Below, one piece after another: positions 63,440 through 64,000 of a DNA stretch of 64,000 nucleotides (position 1 is its first letter; each line of letters opens with the position of its first letter). This stretch comes from an uncultured Oscillospiraceae bacterium (GTDB lineage Bacteria; Bacillota; Clostridia; Oscillospirales; Acutalibacteraceae). A program made the translations under genes and the position numbers. The stretch spans positions 62,001-126,000 of the forward strand of contig CAUDCW010000003.1 of NCBI GenBank assembly GCA_958448165.1, given 5' to 3'. The notes under the pieces are model-generated. The model had not been told where the DNA came from. It was given only the letters and a program-made list of their open reading frames with translations, and searched no databases.

Positions 63440-63924
63440 TTCATCGTTTTTATTGTCCTTATCGTCCACGACGCAGATGTTGGGCAGAATTTGGCGGTTT
63501 GTCCGACTTTCAAGAGAAAACGGATAAAGTACCCGACTGTAAGTAAAAATCAAAATTTGGGCGAATTTACAGCAGAGAGATAAACAGCTTCTACAAGCAG
63601 TTTTTTCAATATCAGCCTGTGATTTACCGGGTAGGTAGTTAAGCAGGATAAAGGCGTATTCCGTGCAAGCACGATTGCGCCGAAATACACCGTCCGGCAG
63701 TGCCGTTCGGGAAATATAAAATGTGTTACTTTTTTCTAAAAGTGTTACTAAATGTATCCCGCAATATCTTAAGGTTCGGTGTTCAAGCCAAAAAGCACGG
63801 AACAAAAATGTATGGCGAGGAGATAATATGCTGATAATATAATCATTAATCAAATCAACAGAGAAAGTATGATGAAAGAATATAGACAATCTGCTACTGC
63901 ATAGTTTTTACCGAGGTGTTTAAG
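63440..63924. other. Gap with short coding fragments
   Basis: No intact gene is seen. A fragment ending at TAG (63900-63902; core NQINRESMMKEYRQSATA) reads like the tail of a lost protein of the mobile element. Confidence 0.35.
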
Positions 63925-64000
63925 GTGAAAACAAAAATCATCTTTGAAAACCGAAATGAAAATGCAGAGCAGAATTATGTCAGTAAAGAATTTGAAAATG
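63925..64000 (+). CDS. Start of a gene running off the right edge
   Basis: A GTG at 63925 with GAGGTG upstream opens a frame (VKTKIIFENRNENAEQNYVS at its start) that is still open at the window end. Too little is visible to name it; it follows mobile-element remnants. Confidence 0.5.
   Translation, partial: MKTKIIFENRNENAEQNYVSKEFEN

Noticed and set aside
1..64000. CRISPR array, rRNA genes or replication origin
   Set aside because: No regularly spaced repeats, no rRNA segments and no DnaA-box cluster were seen by eye on either strand.

Overview
The window looks like chromosomal DNA of a low-GC, Gram-positive, spore-forming anaerobe of the Clostridia, most likely a gut Oscillospiraceae/Ruminococcus-type bacterium. 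Supporting signs are a dockerin-bearing secreted protein, a CwlD-type spore cortex amidase, remnants of a CotJC/Mn-catalase gene, an ECF transporter set, a ClpE-type ATPase, AGGAGG ribosome sites and many TTG/GTG starts. This placement is inferred from gene content only.

Layout. 1-2.9 kb is the end of an integrated element (AP2/zinc-ribbon protein, XRE regulator, tyrosine integrase) abutting the 3' end of tRNA-Arg(UCU), followed by tRNA-Gly(UCC). 3.2-8.7 kb holds small genes, an M16 peptidase homologue, cwlD, a wrecked copy of a two-component signalling locus and a uridine phosphorylase. 9-11.4 kb is feoAB. 11.7-17.2 kb holds an HD protein, a YwlG-like protein and a patch of broken regulatory and ABC genes, including one ORF that fuses an ABC permease, a kinase piece and a LuxR HTH tail. 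17.2-30.2 kb is a conserved minus-strand core: clpE, pgsA, cvpA-like, DUF5711-like, truA, ecfT-ecfA2-ecfA1, a methyltransferase, glmM and ruvB-ruvA-ruvC. 30.3-31.8 kb is a decayed NRPS-like locus. 32-35.2 kb is a plus-strand ABC exporter, a flavin reductase and a cupin remnant.

From about 35.55 to 44.25 kb a segment of roughly 8.7 kb with a large serine recombinase at its left edge splits a cotJC-like gene. The two gene pieces match up at the same codon, and inverted arm repeats lie just inside both ends. It carries an AbgB-type M20 amidohydrolase, a TrpB2 enzyme, an RsbW-like ATPase and an orphan GHKL kinase. 44.6-49.6 kb holds an aldehyde-type operon (MerR regulator, iron alcohol dehydrogenase, flavodoxin-like reductase, cyclophilin-like protein) with a textbook MerR operator, a phosphotransferase, and an autoregulated XRE plus 55-aa gene pair.

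49.6-59 kb is an accessory signalling island. It has a 7TM sensor with a degenerate ATPase domain, a second active-looking kinase and a LuxR response regulator in an overlapping operon, flanked by stand-alone receiver-like proteins, small acidic proteins and lipoproteins. Parts of this module occur in decayed form at 6.5-7.95 kb and 50.0-50.6 kb. A repeated promoter-type box and a family of short terminal-inverted-repeat elements are scattered through it. The window ends with a 1040-aa dockerin protein, a lipoprotein and remnants of another mobile element.
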